This document shows positions 42,873 to 57,600 of a DNA stretch of 64,000 bases, in pieces. Position 1 is the stretch's first letter; the number at the start of each line of letters is the position of its first letter. The position numbers and the translations under genes are program-made. The stretch spans positions 12,367,710 to 12,431,709 of the forward strand of contig CP136062.1 of assembly GCA_032622095.1 (NCBI GenBank). The letters run 5' to 3'. The notes beneath the pieces are model-generated. The model saw nothing but the letters and a program-made list of their open reading frames with translations, was not told the DNA's origin and did no database searches. This DNA is from Siphonodentalium dalli (lineage: Eukaryota > Mollusca > Scaphopoda > Gadilida > Siphonodentaliidae).

Positions 42873-45554
42873 GGTTACACTGGTGTAAATAAGGTTCCGA
42901 GTGACATCTAGCGGATGCGGGAGGAATATATAGGAGAGAATAAAATAGACACTGGGCCCTGATTGGTCAATAGCCTTGTGTGCTTTTCACATAAAAAAAT
43001 CATCACACCTCTTCCCTATGATTTCCCATAGGTAAAATAACCATTGGCACAGGAATTAACCCTTTGTAGTGAAGTTTGAATTTTTTGGTGTGGTCTAAAA
43101 TATGACTGTATTTTTTTATGCGGTTCTGACACTAGTTACGAAAACATAAGATTTAAAGGCGAATTCCCTGCTAGACAGACATGATTTTTTTGTGTAAAAA
43201 GTTTCCCAAAATGTCAATTTTTCAGATTTAAAGAAAATTTTGGACCCAACATTTATATTGGCAACACTATACGCTAAAACGTTAGCACTGAGGCCTATGG
43301 AAAACATTTACACCAGTGTAACCTAAAGGGAAAAAATAGCTTTTTATCATTTTTGATTCCTGGGAGTCACTTTAAAGCATTTTAATGCATTTTACAGAGC
43401 CTGGTATTTCAGTCCAATGAATATCTCATGCTTGATGTGGCTATTCTTGCTGCTGATGCCTTCTTTCACTTACATCAGCCAAAAAAATAGTAAGATTTTT
43501 CATTAAAAAATGCCAATTTTTCAAGGTATTTTCAAAATTTTTCAAGGTGGTAATAGTCACATGATAATGCAAATGACCCATAACATGGGCATGTCAACGA
43601 CACATAATTCAATTGTTATAAGAACCTAATTTAACAAGTATTTTGGATTTTATAGCCAGTGATATACATATATATATCATAAAAGTGTGTCATTTCCACT
43701 GGTGGGTATGGTCATTTGAAGGTTAATAGCACTAAAACTTGGACACATTTAAGAAAATGCTTCAGCAATTCAAAGAGAGCATATCTTTATTCAACTAATT
43801 CAATGTACACCCACATCCAGTTATCTTGGATCACCCTTGCAGACCTGAAAATGTCATATTTTATTCTTCAATGTGCTGATAAAGTCATGCGCTTGATGCT
43901 CAGCTGATCAGATCTGGACTCAATGACCTCACATCACCAGAAGTTCTCTCATGGAAAGAATATTGAACAGTCTTCCATAGCTGATCCAAGTTTGCAACAC
44001 CAGACCCCTAAAACTGAGTGAAAATGGGGCCTGAACATGACTGGTGGTGGAAAATTGTGCTATTTTGATGAATAATTTGTTAAAGGGGGTGGGGTTAAAT
44101 TGTGTGTGATAAATAAAGAACCACAGAAGTGATATTGTTTTTGAACACATTTTTTCCATTGATGGGAAATTCTGAAGAAATGTAGGGAGTTACAATTATT
44201 CCGCGAAAAAGCGGGCTATCGCTTTAGGTTACACTGGTGTAAATAAGGTTCCGAGTGACATCTAGCGGATGCGGGAGGAATATATAGGAGAGAATAAAAT
44301 AGACACTGGGCCCTGATTGGTCAATAGCCTTGTGTGCTTTTCACATAAAAAAATCATCACACCTCTTCCCTATGATTTCCCATAGGTAAAATAACCATTG
44401 GCACAGGAATTAACCCTTTGTAGTGAAGTTTGAATTTTTTGGTGTGGTCTAAAATATGACTGTATTTTTTTATGCGGTTCTGACACTAGTTACGAAAACA
44501 TAAGATTTAAAGGCGAATTCCCTGCTAGACAGACATGATTTTTTTGTGTAAAAAGTTTCCCAAAATGTCAATTTTTCAGATTTAAAGAAAATTTTGGACC
44601 CAACATTTATATTGGCAACACTATACGCTAAAACGTTAGCACTGAGGCCTATGGAAAACATTTACACCAGTGTAACCTAAAGGGAAAAAATAGCTTTTTA
44701 TCATTTTTGATTCCTGGGAGTCACTTTAAAGCATTTTAATGCATTTTACAGAGCCTGGTATTTCAGTCCAATGAATATCTCATGCTTGATGTGGCTATTC
44801 TTGCTGCTGATGCCTTCTTTCACTTACATCAGCCAAAAAAATAGTAAGATTTTTCATTAAAAAATGCCAATTTTTCAAGGTATTTTCAAAATTTTTCAAG
44901 GTGGTAATAGTCACATGATAATGCAAATGACCCATAACATGGGCATGTCAACGACACATAATTCAATTGTTATAAGAACCTAATTTAACAAGTATTTTGG
45001 ATTTTATAGCCAGTGATATACATATATATATCATAAAAGTGTGTCATTTCCACTGGTGGGTATGGTCATTTGAAGGTTAATAGCACTAAAACTTGGACAC
45101 ATTTAAGAAAATGCTTCAGCAATTCAAAGAGAGCATATCTTTATTCAACTAATTCAATGTACACCCACATCCAGTTATCTTGGATCACCCTTGCAGACCT
45201 GAAAATGTCATATTTTATTCTTCAATGTGCTGATAAAGTCATGCGCTTGATGCTCAGCTGATCAGATCTGGACTCAATGACCTCACATCACCAGAAGTTC
45301 TCTCATGGAAAGAATATTGAACAGTCTTCCATAGCTGATCCAAGTTTGCAACACCAGACCCCTAAAACTGAGTGAAAATGGGGCCTGAACATGACTGGTG
45401 GTGGAAAATTGTGCTTTTTTGATGAATAATTTGTTAAAGGGGGTGGGGTTAAATTGTGTGTGATAAATAAAGAACCACAGAAGTGATATTGTTTTTGAAC
45501 ACATTTTTTCCATTGATGGGAAATTCTGAAGAAATGTAGGGAGTTACAATTATT

Positions 45555-45600
45555 CCGCGAAAAAGCGGGCTATCGCTTTAGGGAAAAAATAGCTTTTTAT
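45555..45600. other. First MITE-less junction of the macrosatellite
   Basis: Reads CGCTTTAGGGAAAAAATAG, two bases shorter than expected for a precise empty site (CGCTTTAAAGGG). The unit is 899 bp. Confidence 0.92.
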
Positions 45601-48600
45601 CATTTTTGATTCCTGGTAGTCACTTTAAAGCATTTTAATGCATTTTACAGAGCCTGGTATTTCAGTCCAATGAATATCTCATGCTTGATGTGGCTATTCT
45701 TGCTGCTGATGCCTTCTTTCACTTACATCAGCCAAAAAAATAGTAAGATTTTTCATTAAAAAATGCCAATTTTTCAAGGTATTTTCAAAAATTTTCAAGG
45801 TGGTAATAGTCACATGATAATGCAAATGACCCATAACATGGGCATGTCAACGACACATAATTCAATTGTTATAAGAACCTAATTTAACAAGTATTTTGGA
45901 TTTTATAGCCAGTGATATACATATATATATCATAAAAGTGTGTCATTTCCACTGGTGGGTATGGTCATTTGAAGGTTAATAGCACTAAAACTTGGACACA
46001 TTTAAGAAAATGCTTCAGCAATTCAAAGAGAGCATATCTTTATTCAACTAATTCAATGTACACCCACATCCAGTTATCTTGGATCACCCTTGCAGACCTG
46101 AAAATGTCATATTTTATTCTTCAATGTGCTGATAAAGTCATGCGCTTGATGCTCAGCTGATCAGATCTGGACTCAATGACCTCACATCACCAGAAGTTCT
46201 CTCATGGAAAGAATATTGAACAGTCTTCCATAGCTGATCCAAGTTTGCAACACCAGACCCCTAAAACTGAGTGAAAATGGGGCCTGAACATGACTGGTGG
46301 TGGAAAATTGTGCTTTTTTGATGAATAATTTGTTAAAGGGGGTGGGGTTAAATTGTGTGTGATAAATAAAGAACCACAGAAGTGATATTGTTTTTGAACA
46401 CATTTTTTCCATTGATGGGAAATTCTGAAGAAATGTAGGGAGTTACAATTATTCCGCGAAAAAGCGGGCTATCGCTTTAGGTTACACTGGTGTAAATAAG
46501 GTTCCGAGTGACATCTAGCGGATGCGGGAGGAATATATAGGAGAGAATAAAATAGACACTGGGCCCTGATTGGTCAATAGCCTTGTGTGCTTTTCACATA
46601 AAAAAATCATCACACCTCTTCCCTATGATTTCCCATAGGTAAAATAACCATTGGCACAGGAATTAACCCTTTGTAGTGAAGTTTGAATTTTTTGGTGTGG
46701 TCTAAAATATGACTGTATTTTTTTATGCGGTTCTGACACTAGTTACGAAAACATAAGATTTAAAGGCGAATTCCCTGCTAGACAGACATGATTTTTTTGT
46801 GTAAAAAGTTTCCCAAAATGTCAATTTTTCAGATTTAAAGAAAATTTTGGACCCAACATTTATATTGGCAACACTATACGCTAAAACGTTAGCACTGAGG
46901 CCTATGGTTGGCAACACTATACGCTAAAACGTTAGCACTGAGGCCTATGGAAAACATTTACACCAGTGTAACCTAAAGGGAAAAAATAGCTTTTTATCAT
47001 TTTTGATTCCTGGGAGTCACTTTAAAGCATTTTAATGCATTTTACAGAGCCTGGTATTTCAGTCCAATGAATATCTCATGCTTGATGTGGCTATTCTTGC
47101 TGCTGATGCCTTCTTTCACTTACATCAGCCAAAAAAATAGTAAGATTTTTCATTAAAAAATGCCAATTTTTCAAGGTATTTTCAAAAATTTTCAAGGTGG
47201 TAATAGTCACATGATAATGCAAATGACCCATAACATGGGCATGTCAACGACACATAATTCAATTGTTATAAGAACCTAATTTAACAAGTATTTTGGATTT
47301 TATAGCCAGTGATATACATATATATATCATAAAAGTGTGTCATTTCCACTGGTGGGTATGGTCATTTGAAGGTTAATAGCACTAAAACTTGGACACATTT
47401 AAGAAAATGCTTCAGCAATTCAAAGAGAGCATATCTTTATTCAACTAATTCAATGTACACCCACATCCAGTTATCTTGGATCACCCTTGCAGACCTGAAA
47501 ATGTCATATTTTATTCTTCAATGTGCTGATAAAGTCATGCGCTTGATGCTCAGCTGATCAGATCTGGACTCAATGACCTCACATCACCAGAAGTTCTCTC
47601 ATGGAAAGAATATTGAACAGTCTTCCATAGCTGATCCAAGTTTGCAACACCAGACCCCTAAAACTGAGTGAAAATGGGGCCTGAACATGACTGGTGGTGG
47701 AAAATTGTGCTATTTTGATGAATAATTTGTTAAAGGGGGTGGGGTTAAATTGTGTGTGATAAATAAAGAACCACAGAAGTGATATTGTTTTTGAACACAT
47801 TTTTTCCATTGATGGGAAATTCTGAAGAAATGTAGGGAGTTACAATTATTCCGCGAAAAAGCGGGCTATCGCTTTAGGTTACACTGGTGTAAATAAGGTT
47901 CCGAGTGACATCTAGCGGATGCGGGAGGAATATATAGGAGAGAATAAAATAGACACTGGGCCCTGATTGGTCAATAGCCTTGTGTGCTTTTCACATAAAA
48001 AAATCATCACACCTCTTCCCTATGATTTCCCATAGGTAAAATAACCATTGGCACAGGAATTAACCCTTTGTAGTGAAGTTTGAATTTTTTGGTGTGGTCT
48101 AAAATATGACTGTATTTTTTTATGCGGTTCTGACACTAGTTACGAAAACATAAGATTTAAAGGCGAATTCCCTGCTAGACAGACATGATTTTTTTGTGTA
48201 AAAAGTTTCCCAAAATGTCAATTTTTCAGATTTAAAGAAAATTTTGGACCCAACATTTATATTGGCAACACTATACGCTAAAACGTTAGCACTGAGGCCT
48301 ATGGAAAACATTTACACCAGTGTAACCTAAAGGGAAAAAATAGCTTTTTATCATTTTTGATTCCTGGGAGTCACTTTAAAGCATTTTAATGCATTTTACA
48401 GAGCCTGGTATTTCAGTCCAATGAATATCTCATGCTTGATGTGGCTATTCTTGCTGCTGATGCCTTCTTTCACTTACATCAGCCAAAAAAATAGTAAGAT
48501 TTTTCATTAAAAAATGCCAATTTTTCAAGGTATTTTCAAAATTTTTCAAGGTGGTAATAGTCACATGATAATGCAAATGACCCATAACATGGGCATGTCA

Positions 48601-51600
48601 ACGACACATAATTCAATTGTTATAAGAACCTAATTTAACAAGTATTTTGGATTTTATAGCCAGTGATATACATATATATATCATAAAAGTGTGTCATTTC
48701 CACTGGTGGGTATGGTCATTTGAAGGTTAATAGCACTAAAACTTGGACACATTTAAGAAAATGCTTCAGCAATTCAAAGAGAGCATATCTTTATTCAACT
48801 AATTCAATGTACACCCACATCCAGTTATCTTGGATCACCCTTGCAGACCTGAAAATGTCATATTTTATTCTTCAATGTGCTGATAAAGTCATGCGCTTGA
48901 TGCTCAGCTGATCAGATCTGGACTCAATGACCTCACATCACCAGAAGTTCTCTCATGGAAAGAATATTGAACAGTCTTCCATAGCTGATCCAAGTTTGCA
49001 ACACCAGACCCCTAAAACTGAGTGAAAATGGGGCCTGAACATGACTGGTGGTGGAAAATTGTGCTTTTTTGATGAATAATTTGTTAAAGGGGGTGGGGTT
49101 AAATTGTGTGTGATAAATAAAGAACCACAGAAGTGATATTGTTTTTGAACACATTTTTTCCATTGATGGGAAATTCTGAAGAAATGTAGGGAGTTACAAT
49201 TATTCCGCGAAAAAGCGGGCTATCGCTTTAGGTTACACTGGTGTAAATAAGGTTCCGAGTGACATCTAGCGGATGCGGGAGGAATATATAGGAGAGAATA
49301 AAATAGACACTGGGCCCTGATTGGTCAATAGCCTTGTGTGCTTTTCACATAAAAAAATCATCACACCTCTTCCCTATGATTTCCCATAGGTAAAATAACC
49401 ATTGGCACAGGAATTAACCCTTTGTAGTGAAGTTTGAATTTTTTGGTGTGGTCTAAAATATGACTGTATTTTTTTATGCGGTTCTGACACTAGTTACGAA
49501 AACATAAGATTTAAAGGCGAATTCCCTGCTAGACAGACATGATTTTTTTGTGTAAAAAGTTTCCCAAAATGTCAATTTTTCAGATTTAAAGAAAATTTTG
49601 GACCCAACATTTATATTGGCAACACTATACGCTAAAACGTTAGCACTGAGGCCTATGGAAAACATTTACACCAGTGTAACCTAAAGGGAAAAAATAGCTT
49701 TTTATCATTTTTGATTCCTGGGAGTCACTTTAAAGCATTTTAATGCATTTTACAGAGCCTGGTATTTCAGTCCAATGAATATCTCATGCTTGATGTGGCT
49801 ATTCTTGCTGCTGATGCCTTCTTTCACTTACATCAGCCAAAAAAATAGTAAGATTTTTCATTAAAAAATGCCAATTTTTCAAGGTATTTTCAAATTTTTT
49901 CAAGGTGGTAATAGTCACATGATAATGCAAATGACCCATAACATGGGCATGTCAACGACACATAATTCAATTGTTATAAGAACCTAATTTAACAAGTATT
50001 TTGGATTTTATAGCCAGTGATATACATATATATATCATAAAAGTGTGTCATTTCCACTGGTGGGTATGGTCATTTGAAGGTTAATAGCACTAAAACTTGG
50101 ACACATTTAAGAAAATGCTTCAGCAATTCAAAGAGAGCATATCTTTATTCAACTAATTCAATGTACACCCACATCCAGTTATCTTGGATCACCCTTGCAG
50201 ACCTGAAAATGTCATATTTTATTCTTCAATGTGCTGATAAAGTCATGCGCTTGATGCTCAGCTGATCAGATCTGGACTCAATGACCTCACATCACCAGAA
50301 GTTCTCTCATGGAAAGAATATTGAACAGTCTTCCATAGCTGATCCAAGTTTGCAACACCAGACCCCTAAAACTGAGTGAAAATGGGGCCTGAACATGACT
50401 GGTGGTGGAAAATTGTGCTTTTTTGATGAATAATTTGTTAAAGGGGGTGGGGTTAAATTGTGTGTGATAAATAAAGAACCACAGAAGTGATATTGTTTTT
50501 GAACACATTTTTTCCATTGATGGGAAATTCTGAAGAAATGTAGGGAGTTACAATTATTCCGCGAAAAAGCGGGCTATCGCTTTAGGTTACACTGGTGTAA
50601 ATAAGGTTCCGAGTGACATCTAGCGGATGCGGGAGGAATATATAGGAGAGAATAAAATAGACACTGGGCCCTGATTGGTCAATAGCCTTGTGTGCTTTTC
50701 ACATAAAAAAATCATCACACCTCTTCCCTATGATTTCCCATAGGTAAAATAACCATTGGCACAGGAATTAACCCTTTGTAGTGAAGTTTGAATTTTTTGG
50801 TGTGGTCTAAAATATGACTGTATTTTTTTATGCGGTTCTGACACTAGTTACGAAAACATAAGATTTAAAGGCGAATTCCCTGCTAGACAGACATGATTTT
50901 TTTGTGTAAAAAGTTTCCCAAAATGTCAATTTTTCAGATTTAAAGAAAATTTTGGACCCAACATTTATATTGGCAACACTATACGCTAAAACGTTAGCAC
51001 TGAGGCCTATGGAAAACATTTACACCAGTGTAACCTAAAGGGAAAAAATAGCTTTTTATCATTTTTGATTCCTGGGAGTCACTTTAAAGCATTTTAATGC
51101 ATTTTACAGAGCCTGGTATTTCAGTCCAATGAATATCTCATGCTTGATGTGGCTATTCTTGCTGCTGATGCCTTCTTTCACTTACATCAGCCAAAAAAAT
51201 AGTAAGATTTTTCATTAAAAAATGCCAATTTTTCAAGGTATTTTCAAAATTTTTCAAGGTGGTAATAGTCACATGATAATGCAAATGACCCATAACATGG
51301 GCATGTCAACGACACATAATTCAATTGTTATAAGAACCTAATTTAACAAGTATTTTGGATTTTATAGCCAGTGATATACATATATATATCATAAAAGTGT
51401 GTCATTTCCACTGGTGGGTATGGTCATTTGAAGGTTAATAGCACTAAAACTTGGACACATTTAAGAAAATGCTTCAGCAATTCAAAGAGAGCATATCTTT
51501 ATTCAACTAATTCAATGTACACCCACATCCAGTTATCTTGGATCACCCTTGCAGACCTGAAAATGTCATATTTTATTCTTCAATGTGCTGATAAAGTCAT

Positions 51601-54600
51601 GCGCTTGATGCTCAGCTGATCAGATCTGGACTCAATGACCTCACATCACCAGAAGTTCTCTCATGGAAAGAATATTGAACAGTCTTCCATAGCTGATCCA
51701 AGTTTGCAACACCAGACCCCTAAAACTGAGTGAAAATGGGGCCTGAACATGACTGGTGGTGGAAAATTGTGCTTTTTTGATGAATAATTTGTTAAAGGGG
51801 GTGGGGTTAAATTGTGTGTGATAAATAAAGAACCACAGAAGTGATATTGTTTTTGAACACATTTTTTCCATTGATGGGAAATTCTGAAGAAATGTAGGGA
51901 GTTACAATTATTCCGCGAAAAAGCGGGCTATCGCTTTAGGTTACACTGGTGTAAATAAGGTTCCGAGTGACATCTAGCGGATGCGGGAGGAATATATAGG
52001 AGAGAATAAAATAGACACTGGGCCCTGATTGGTCAATAGCCTTGTGTGCTTTTCACATAAAAAAATCATCACACCTCTTCCCTATGATTTCCCATAGGTA
52101 AAATAACCATTGGCACAGGAATTAACCCTTTGTAGTGAAGTTTGAATTTTTTGGTGTGGTCTAAAATATGACTGTATTTTTTTATGCGGTTCTGACACTA
52201 GTTACGAAAACATAAGATTTAAAGGCGAATTCCCTGCTAGACAGACATGATTTTTTTGTGTAAAAAGTTTCCCAAAATGTCAATTTTTCAGATTTAAAGA
52301 AAATTTTGGACCCAACATTTATATTGGCAACACTATACGCTAAAACGTTAGCACTGAGGCCTATGGAAAACATTTACACCAGTGTAACCTAAAGGGAAAA
52401 AATAGCTTTTTATCATTTTTGATTCCTGGGAGTCACTTTAAAGCATTTTAATGCATTTTACAGAGCCTGGTATTTCAGTCCAATGAATATCTCATGCTTG
52501 ATGTGGCTATTCTTGCTGCTGATGCCTTCTTTCACTTACATCAGCCAAAAAAATAGTAAGATTTTTCATTAAAAAATGCCAATTTTTCAAGGTATTTTCA
52601 AATTTTTTCAAGGTGGTAATAGTCACATGATAATGCAAATGACCCATAACATGGGCATGTCAACGACACATAATTCAATTGTTATAAGAACCTAATTTAA
52701 CAAGTATTTTGGATTTTATAGCCAGTGATATACATATATATATCATAAAAGTGTGTCATTTCCACTGGTGGGTATGGTCATTTGAAGGTTAATAGCACTA
52801 AAACTTGGACACATTTAAGAAAATGCTTCAGCAATTCAAAGAGAGCATATCTTTATTCAACTAATTCAATGTACACCCACATCCAGTTATCTTGGATCAC
52901 CCTTGCAGACCTGAAAATGTCATATTTTATTCTTCAATGTGCTGATAAAGTCATGCGCTTGATGCTCAGCTGATCAGATCTGGACTCAATGACCTCACAT
53001 CACCAGAAGTTCTCTCATGGAAAGAATATTGAACAGTCTTCCATAGCTGATCCAAGTTTGCAACACCAGACCCCTAAAACTGAGTGAAAATGGGGCCTGA
53101 ACATGACTGGTGGTGGAAAATTGTGCTTTTTTGATGAATAATTTGTTAAAGGGGGTGGGGTTAAATTGTGTGTGATAAATAAAGAACCACAGAAGTGATA
53201 TTGTTTTTGAACACATTTTTTCCATTGATGGGAAATTCTGAAGAAATGTAGGGAGTTACAATTATTCCGCGAAAAAGCGGGCTATCGCTTTAGGTTACAC
53301 TGGTGTAAATAAGGTTCCGAGTGACATCTAGCGGATGCGGGAGGAATATATAGGAGAGAATAAAATAGACACTGGGCCCTGATTGGTCAATAGCCTTGTG
53401 TGCTTTTCACATAAAAAAATCATCACACCTCTTCCCTATGATTTCCCATAGGTAAAATAACCATTGGCACAGGAATTAACCCTTTGTAGTGAAGTTTGAA
53501 TTTTTTGGTGTGGTCTAAAATATGACTGTATTTTTTTATGCGGTTCTGACACTAGTTACGAAAACATAAGATTTAAAGGCGAATTCCCTGCTAGACAGAC
53601 ATGATTTTTTTGTGTAAAAAGTTTCCCAAAATGTCAATTTTTCAGATTTAAAGAAAATTTTGGACCCAACATTTATATTGGCAACACTATACGCTAAAAC
53701 GTTAGCACTGAGGCCTATGGAAAACATTTACACCAGTGTAACCTAAAGGGAAAAAATAGCTTTTTATCATTTTTGATTCCTGGGAGTCACTTTAAAGCAT
53801 TTTAATGCATTTTACAGAGCCTGGTATTTCAGTCCAATGAATATCTCATGCTTGATGTGGCTATTCTTGCTGCTGATGCCTTCTTTCACTTACATCAGCC
53901 AAAAAAATAGTAAGATTTTTCATTAAAAAATGCCAATTTTTCAAGGTATTTTCAAAATTTTTCAAGGTGGTAATAGTCACATGCAAATGACCCATAACAT
54001 GGGCATGTCAACGACACATAATTCAATTGTTATAAGAACCTAATTTAACAAGTATTTTGGATTTTATAGCCAGTGATATACATATATATATCATAAAAGT
54101 GTGTCATTTCCACTGGTGGGTATGGTCATTTGAAGGTTAATAGCACTAAAACTTGGACACATTTAAGAAAATGCTTCAGCAATTCAAAGAGAGCATATCT
54201 TTATTCAACTAATTCAATGTACACCCACATCCAGTTATCTTGGATCACCCTTGCAGACCTGAAAATGTCATATTTTATTCTTCAATGTGCTGATAAAGTC
54301 ATGCGCTTGATGCTCAGCTGATCAGATCTGGACTCAATGACCTCACATCACCAGAAGTTCTCTCATGGAAAGAATATTGAACAGTCTTCCATAGCTGATC
54401 CAAGTTTGCAACACCAGACCCCTAAAACTGAGTGAAAATGGGGCCTGAACATGACTGGTGGTGGAAAATTGTGCTTTTTTGATGAATAATTTGTTAAAGG
54501 GGGTGGGGTTAAATTGTGTGTGATAAATAAAGAACCACAGAAGTGATATTGTTTTTGAACACATTTTTTCCATTGATGGGAAATTCTGAAGAAATGTAGG

Positions 54601-57600
54601 GAGTTACAATTATTCCGCGAAAAAGCGGGCTATCGCTTTAGGTTACACTGGTGTAAATAAGGTTCCGAGTGACATCTAGCGGATGCGGGAGGAATATATA
54701 GGAGAGAATAAAATAGACACTGGGCCCTGATTGGTCAATAGCCTTGTGTGCTTTTCACATAACAAAATCATCACACCTCTTCCCTATGATTTCCCATAGG
54801 TAAAATAACCATTGGCACAGGAATTAACCCTTTGTAGTGAAGTTTGAATTTTTTGGTGTGGTCTAAAATATGACTGTATTTTTTTATGCGGTTCTGACAC
54901 TAGTTACGAAAACATAAGATTTAAAGGCGAATTCCCTGCTAGACAGACATGATTTTTTTGTGTAAAAAGTTTCCCAAAATGTCAATTTTTCAGATTTAAA
55001 GAAAATTTTGGACCCAACATTTATATTGGCAACACTATACGCTAAAACGTTAGCACTGAGGCCTATGGAAAACATTTACACCAGTGTAACCTAAAGGGAA
55101 AAAATAGCTTTTTATCATTTTTGATTCCTGGGAGTCACTTTAAAGCATTTTAATGCATTTTACAGAGCCTGGTATTTCAGTCCAATGAATATCTCATGCT
55201 TGATGTGGCTATTCTTGCTGCTGATGCCTTCTTTCACTTACATCAGCCAAAAAAATAGTAAGATTTTTCATAAAAAATGCCAATTTTTCAAGGTATTTTC
55301 AAAATTTTTCAAGGTGGTAATAGTCACATGATAATGCAAATGACCCATAACATGGGCATGTCAACGACACATAATTCAATTGTTATAAGAACCTAATTTA
55401 ACAAGTATTTTGGATTTTATAGCCAGTGATATACATATATATATCATAAAAGTGTGTCATTTCCACTGGTGGGTATGGTCATTTGAAGGTTAATAGCACT
55501 AAAACTTGGACACATTTAAGAAAATGCTTCAGCAATTCAAAGAGAGCATATCTTTATTCAACTAATTCAATGTACACCCACATCCAGTTATCTTGGATCA
55601 CCCTTGCAGACCTGAAAATGTCATATTTTATTCTTCAATGTGCTGATAAAGTCATGCGCTTGATGCTCAGCTGATCAGATCTGGACTCAATGACCTCACA
55701 TCACCAGAAGTTCTCTCATGGAAAGAATATTGAACAGTCTTCCATAGCTGATCCAAGTTTGCAACACCAGACCCCTAAAACTGAGTGAAAATGGGGCCTG
55801 AACATGACTGGTGGTGGAAAATTGTGCTTTTTTGATGAATAATTTGTTAAAGGGGGTGGGGTTAAATTGTGTGTGATAAATAAAGAACCACAGAAGTGAT
55901 ATTGTTTTTGAACACATTTTTTCCATTGATGGGAAATTCTGAAGAAATGTAGGGAGTTACAATTATTCCGCGAAAAAGCGGGCTATCGCTTTAGGTTACA
56001 CTGGTGTAAATAAGGTTCCGAGTGACATCTAGCGGATGCGGGAGGAATATATAGGAGAGAATAAAATAGACACTGGGCCCTGATTGGTCAATAGCCTTGT
56101 GTGCTTTTCACATAACAAAATCATCACACCTCTTCCCTATGATTTCCCATAGGTAAAATAACCATTGGCACAGGAATTAACCCTTTGTAGTGAAGTTTGA
56201 ATTTTTTGGTGTGGTCTAAAATATGACTGTATTTTTTTATGCGGTTCTGACACTAGTTACGAAAACATAAGATTTAAAGGCGAATTCCCTGCTAGACAGA
56301 CATGATTTTTTTGTGTAAAAAGTTTCCCAAAATGTCAATTTTTCAGATTTAAAGAAAATTTTGGACCCAACATTTATATTGGCAACACTATACGCTAAAA
56401 CGTTAGCACTGAGGCCTATGGAAAACATTTACACCAGTGTAACCTAAAGGGAAAAAATAGCTTTTTATCATTTTTGATTCCTGGGAGTCACTTTAAAGCA
56501 TTTTAATGCATTTTACAGAGCCTGGTATTTCAGTCCAATGAATATCTCATGCTTGATGTGGCTATTCTTGCTGCTGATGCCTTCTTTCACTTACATCAGC
56601 CAAAAAAATAGTAAGATTTTTCATAAAAAATGCCAATTTTTCAAGGTATTTTCAAAATTTTTCAAGGTGGTAATAGTCACATGATAATGCAAATGACCCA
56701 TAACATGGGCATGTCAACGACACATAATTCAATTGTTATAAGAACCTAATTTAACAAGTATTTTGGATTTTATAGCCAGTGATATACATATATATATCAT
56801 AAAAGTGTGTCATTTCCACTGGTGGGTATGGTCATTTGAAGGTTAATAGCACTAAAACTTGGACACATTTAAGAAAATGCTTCAGCAATTCAAAGAGAGC
56901 ATATCTTTATTCAACTAATTCAATGTACACCCACATCCAGTTATCTTGGATCACCCTTGCAGACCTGAAAATGTCATATTTTATTCTTCAATGTGCTGAT
57001 AAAGTCATGCGCTTGATGCTCAGCTGATCAGATCTGGACTCAATGACCTCACATCACCAGAAGTTCTCTCATGGAAAGAATATTGAACAGTCTTCCATAG
57101 CTGATCCAAGTTTGCAACACCAGACCCCTAAAACTGAGTGAAAATGGGGCCTGAACATGACTGGTGGTGGAAAATTGTGCTTTTTTGATGAATAATTTGT
57201 TAAAGGGGGTGGGGTTAAATTGTGTGTGATAAATAAAGAACCACAGAAGTGATATTGTTTTTGAACACATTTTTTCCATTGATGGGAAATTCTGAAGAAA
57301 TGTAGGGAGTTACAATTATTCCGCGAAAAAGCGGGCTATCGCTTTAGGTTACACTGGTGTAAATAAGGTTCCGAGTGACATCTAGCGGATGCGGGAGGAA
57401 TATATAGGAGAGAATAAAATAGACACTGGGCCCTGATTGGTCAATAGCCTTGTGTGCTTTTCACATAACAAAATCATCACACCTCTTCCCTATGATTTCC
57501 CATAGGTAAAATAACCATTGGCACAGGAATTAACCCTTTGTAGTGAAGTTTGAATTTTTTGGTGTGGTCTAAAATATGACTGTATTTTTTTATGCGGTTC

